From assembly GCA_024691625.1 (NCBI GenBank), contig JAILNL010000091.1, positions 1 through 5,792 on the forward strand: 5,792 nucleotides of DNA. Direction: 5' to 3'. The notes below the pieces were generated by a model. It made no database searches. It saw only the letters and a list, made by a program, of their open reading frames with translations, and was not told the DNA's origin. Each line of letters opens with the position of its first letter. Position 1 is the stretch's first letter. Made by a program: the position numbers and the translations under genes. This document shows, one piece after another, positions 5,734-5,792 of the stretch. The stretch comes from Schwartzia sp. (in: firmicutes). GTDB taxonomy: Bacteria; Bacillota; Negativicutes; Selenomonadales; Selenomonadaceae.

Positions 5734-5766
5734 GCAAAAACCACTTAATATTGGTCTGGTTTTTGC
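5734..5766 (+). terminator. Perfect 10-bp inverted repeat downstream of the fliT-like gene: terminator or operator
   Basis: GCAAAAACCA (5734-5743) and TGGTTTTTGC (5757-5766) are exact reverse complements around a 13-base loop, 29 bases past the last stop codon. The A5/T5 tracts inside a stem with a CC/GG core resemble a weak bidirectional terminator that would end the flagellar transcript. The stem is AT-rich and the T-run is part of the stem, so efficiency is doubtful. Because it overlaps a promoter-like element reading rightwards, it could instead be a repressor operator. Confidence 0.4.
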
Positions 5767-5774
5767 GATATAAT
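5744..5774 (+). promoter_or_regulatory. Candidate promoter reading out of the window (sigma-A or sigma-28)
   Basis: TATAAT at 5769-5774 is a perfect sigma-A -10 box with TTAATA (5745-5750, 4/6) at an 18-base spacing. The same stretch can be read as a flagellar sigma-28/SigD site: CTTAA at 5744-5748 (close to CTAAA), 15 bases, then TGCGATAT at 5764-5771 (6/8 match to GCCGATAT). Both readings put transcription just past 5780, towards a gene outside the window. Which sigma factor applies cannot be decided from sequence alone. Confidence 0.42.
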
Positions 5775-5792
5775 AGACAGAGAACACCAATA

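Noticed and set aside
1..5792. Search for CRISPR arrays, tRNA/rRNA genes, insertion sequences or prophage genes
   Set aside because: No regularly spaced direct repeats, cloverleaf-like or rRNA-like segments, transposase motifs or terminal repeats were seen by eye; the window is fully explained by flagellar genes and short gaps.

Overview
This window is a late-stage flagellar gene cluster, all on the + strand. It suggests a Gram-negative-type Firmicute of the Negativicutes (Selenomonas/Mitsuokella/Anaerovibrio-like). The reasons are the gene order flgL - DUF6470 gene - fliW - csrA - flaG - fliD - fliS - fliT-like, which matches the Bacillus subtilis flgL-yviE-fliW-csrA-(hag)-flaG-fliD-fliS-fliT order; purine-rich Shine-Dalgarno sites of Firmicute type; and the general look of the protein sequences. 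The genus is an inference from memory of the families and cannot be proven here.

Layout. Positions 1-1181 hold the 3' part of flgL (hook-filament junction), whose start lies outside the window. Positions 1182-1388 are the longest gap; they contain a weak inverted repeat, a good sigma-A-like promoter and a leader with a long imperfect hairpin. Positions 1389-1967 encode a DUF6470 (YviE-like) protein of unknown function. fliW (1980-2426) and csrA (2426-2650) are coupled by a TAATG stop/start overlap. A 64-base gap with a hairpin leads into flaG (2715-3176), fliD (3189-4955), fliS (4981-5379) and an overlapping small fliT-like gene (5369-5704). The last 88 bases hold a perfect 10-bp inverted repeat and a promoter-like element reading out of the window.

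How the genes work together. FlgL joins hook to filament, FliD caps the growing filament and folds flagellin, FliS escorts unfolded flagellin to the export gate, and the FliT-like protein is probably the FliD chaperone. FlaG affects filament length in other species. FliW and CsrA form the post-transcriptional switch known from B. subtilis: FliW sequesters CsrA unless it is titrated by cytoplasmic flagellin, so that flagellin translation follows secretion. The flagellin gene, which sits between csrA and flaG in Bacillus, is absent at that place, so the switch must act on a flagellin mRNA made elsewhere.

No new defence, mobile or biosynthetic system is visible. The points worth a second look are regulatory: the structured leader before the DUF6470-fliW-csrA genes, the csrA-flaG gap, and the inverted repeat plus promoter at the right edge.
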